Source of the DNA: Ruminococcaceae bacterium UBA5579 | GTDB lineage: Bacteria > Bacillota > Clostridia > Oscillospirales > Ruminococcaceae | Assembly (NCBI GenBank): GCA_002425305.1 | Contig: DILZ01000071.1 | Coordinates: forward strand, 1-9,015 | DNA length: 9,015 bases | Reading direction: 5' to 3' | Part shown: positions 8,432 through 9,015 of the stretch, in pieces | How positions within the stretch are numbered: position 1 is the stretch's first letter | Layout of the letters: each line of letters starts with the position of its first letter | Notes under the pieces: generated by a model | What the model was told of the DNA's origin: nothing | Database searches by the model: none | Seen by the model: the letters and a program-made list of their open reading frames with translations, nothing else | Made by a program: the position numbers and the translations under genes

Positions 8432-9015
8432 CTAAAAAACCTTGTAAAGCTCCTCGATGTTTACGGCGGTGTAGGTTTCTCCCTTGTAGGTTAGCTTGAT
8501 GTTGGGACAGTCGCGGAACGAGCCTGCGGCGATCTCCCGTATGCTGTCGGGCAGAGATACCAGCGTGAGCTTTTTGCAGTCCGCGAACGCATAGCCCTCT
8601 ATCGTTTCAACGCCGTCCGCAATGGTAAGCTGCTCCAGATTGTCGCAGCCGGAAAACGAGTGCGTTCCGATAGTTTTCACACTGCCGGGAACGATGACGC
8701 TCGTGACTTCTGTGCCGCGAAACGCGTGATCCTCTATTTTCACGACGGGATGTCCGCCTATCACCGAGGGTATCGACACCTTTCCGCCCTCGCCGCGATA
8801 GCGTAAGATATTGACCTTGCCCTTATAGTCGTCGAACTCATAAGCCTCCTCTATCTCCGAAGTGGAAATATAGTTGAAGCGCGAAGAATTAGACGTTGCG
8901 GGGCTTTTATCGTTATCGATTATAGTGCCACCCGCACCCCCGTTGCCGCCGCCCGTCGGCTCCCTGTACGGTGTACCGCTTTGGCTCGCCGTGAGAGCGG
9001 GCACAGTTGCCGCGG
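8432..9015 (-). CDS. BspA-like leucine-rich repeat protein (LRR_5), C-terminal part; 5' end outside the window
   Basis: About 193 residues are visible, ending in TAG at 8434-8432. A GTG at 9004-9002 could open a shorter frame, but the frame stays open to the window edge (Ala-Ala-Thr before it) and no ribosome binding site precedes that GTG. The gene is therefore taken as truncated by the window. The visible N-terminal part is a Gly, Ser, Thr and Pro-rich linker with TGGGNGGAGGT, typical of the spacer behind a membrane anchor or signal sequence. About four LRR_5 repeats follow, with the pattern Ile-Pro, then Ile-Gly or Ile-Glu, then Ala-Phe and a Cys (KIEDHAF, TIGTHSFSGC, TIEGYAFADC, EIAAGSFRDC). 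BspA-like repeats occur in surface or exported proteins that bind host or matrix proteins. The true role, and whether it is anchored, depends on the missing 5' part. Confidence 0.85.
   Translation of the reverse strand, partial: AATVPALTASQSGTPYREPTGGGNGGAGGTIIDNDKSPATSNSSRFNYISTSEIEEAYEFDDYKGKVNILRYRGEGGKVSIPSVIGGHPVVKIEDHAFRGTEVTSVIVPGSVKTIGTHSFSGCDNLEQLTIADGVETIEGYAFADCKKLTLVSLPDSIREIAAGSFRDCPNIKLTYKGETYTAVNIEELYKVF

Noticed and set aside
9002..9004. GTG at 9004 as the true start of the leucine-rich repeat protein
   Set aside because: The frame is open to the window edge, no ribosome binding site is seen, and the protein would begin in the middle of a linker.

Overview
The window looks like a chromosomal stretch from a Firmicute, most likely a gut clostridium of the Ruminococcus/Oscillospiraceae type. 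This rests on strong AAGGAGG-type ribosome binding sites, sigma-A promoters with extended -10 elements, moderate GC coding sequence with AT-rich intergenic DNA, a BspA-type leucine-rich repeat protein and a MocR-type (PF12897) aminotransferase. Species cannot be fixed from sequence alone. I see no phage, transposase, CRISPR array or rRNA gene.

Layout. Positions 1-384 hold no convincing protein gene. The first 25 bases exactly repeat the ribosome binding site and first codons of pyrG. They are followed by a stretch with several strong hairpins and a tRNA-like T-loop, so this is a candidate structured RNA or a decayed tRNA-like element. A strong promoter at 385-413 then drives a rightward group: pyrG (CTP synthase, 451-2064), a RimJ/RimL-like GNAT acetyltransferase (2083-2601) and ppk1 (polyphosphate kinase, 2630-4825). 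These are packed 18 and 28 bases apart with no terminator between them. A second promoter, whose -35 hexamer overlaps the ppk1 stop codon, starts another rightward group: a 225-residue protein of unknown function (4883-5560), a VanZ-like membrane protein (5609-6322) and a 167-residue protein of unknown function (6360-6863). This group ends at a long hairpin followed by a canonical Rho-independent terminator (6933-6966).

Two genes run leftward from the right edge. One encodes the C-terminal part of a probably exported BspA-like leucine-rich repeat protein (8432 to the edge), with its own terminator. The other is a PLP-dependent aminotransferase (6975-8255) with its own extended -10 promoter, bracketed by a 10-bp inverted repeat that looks like an operator.

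Functionally, pyrG and ppk1 both belong to nucleotide and phosphate metabolism: CTP synthesis from UTP, ATP and glutamine, and reversible polyphosphate synthesis from ATP. Nothing shows that the remaining genes act with them. The best leads for something undescribed are the structured stretch with the duplicated pyrG start at the left edge, and the 225-aa / VanZ / 167-aa trio.
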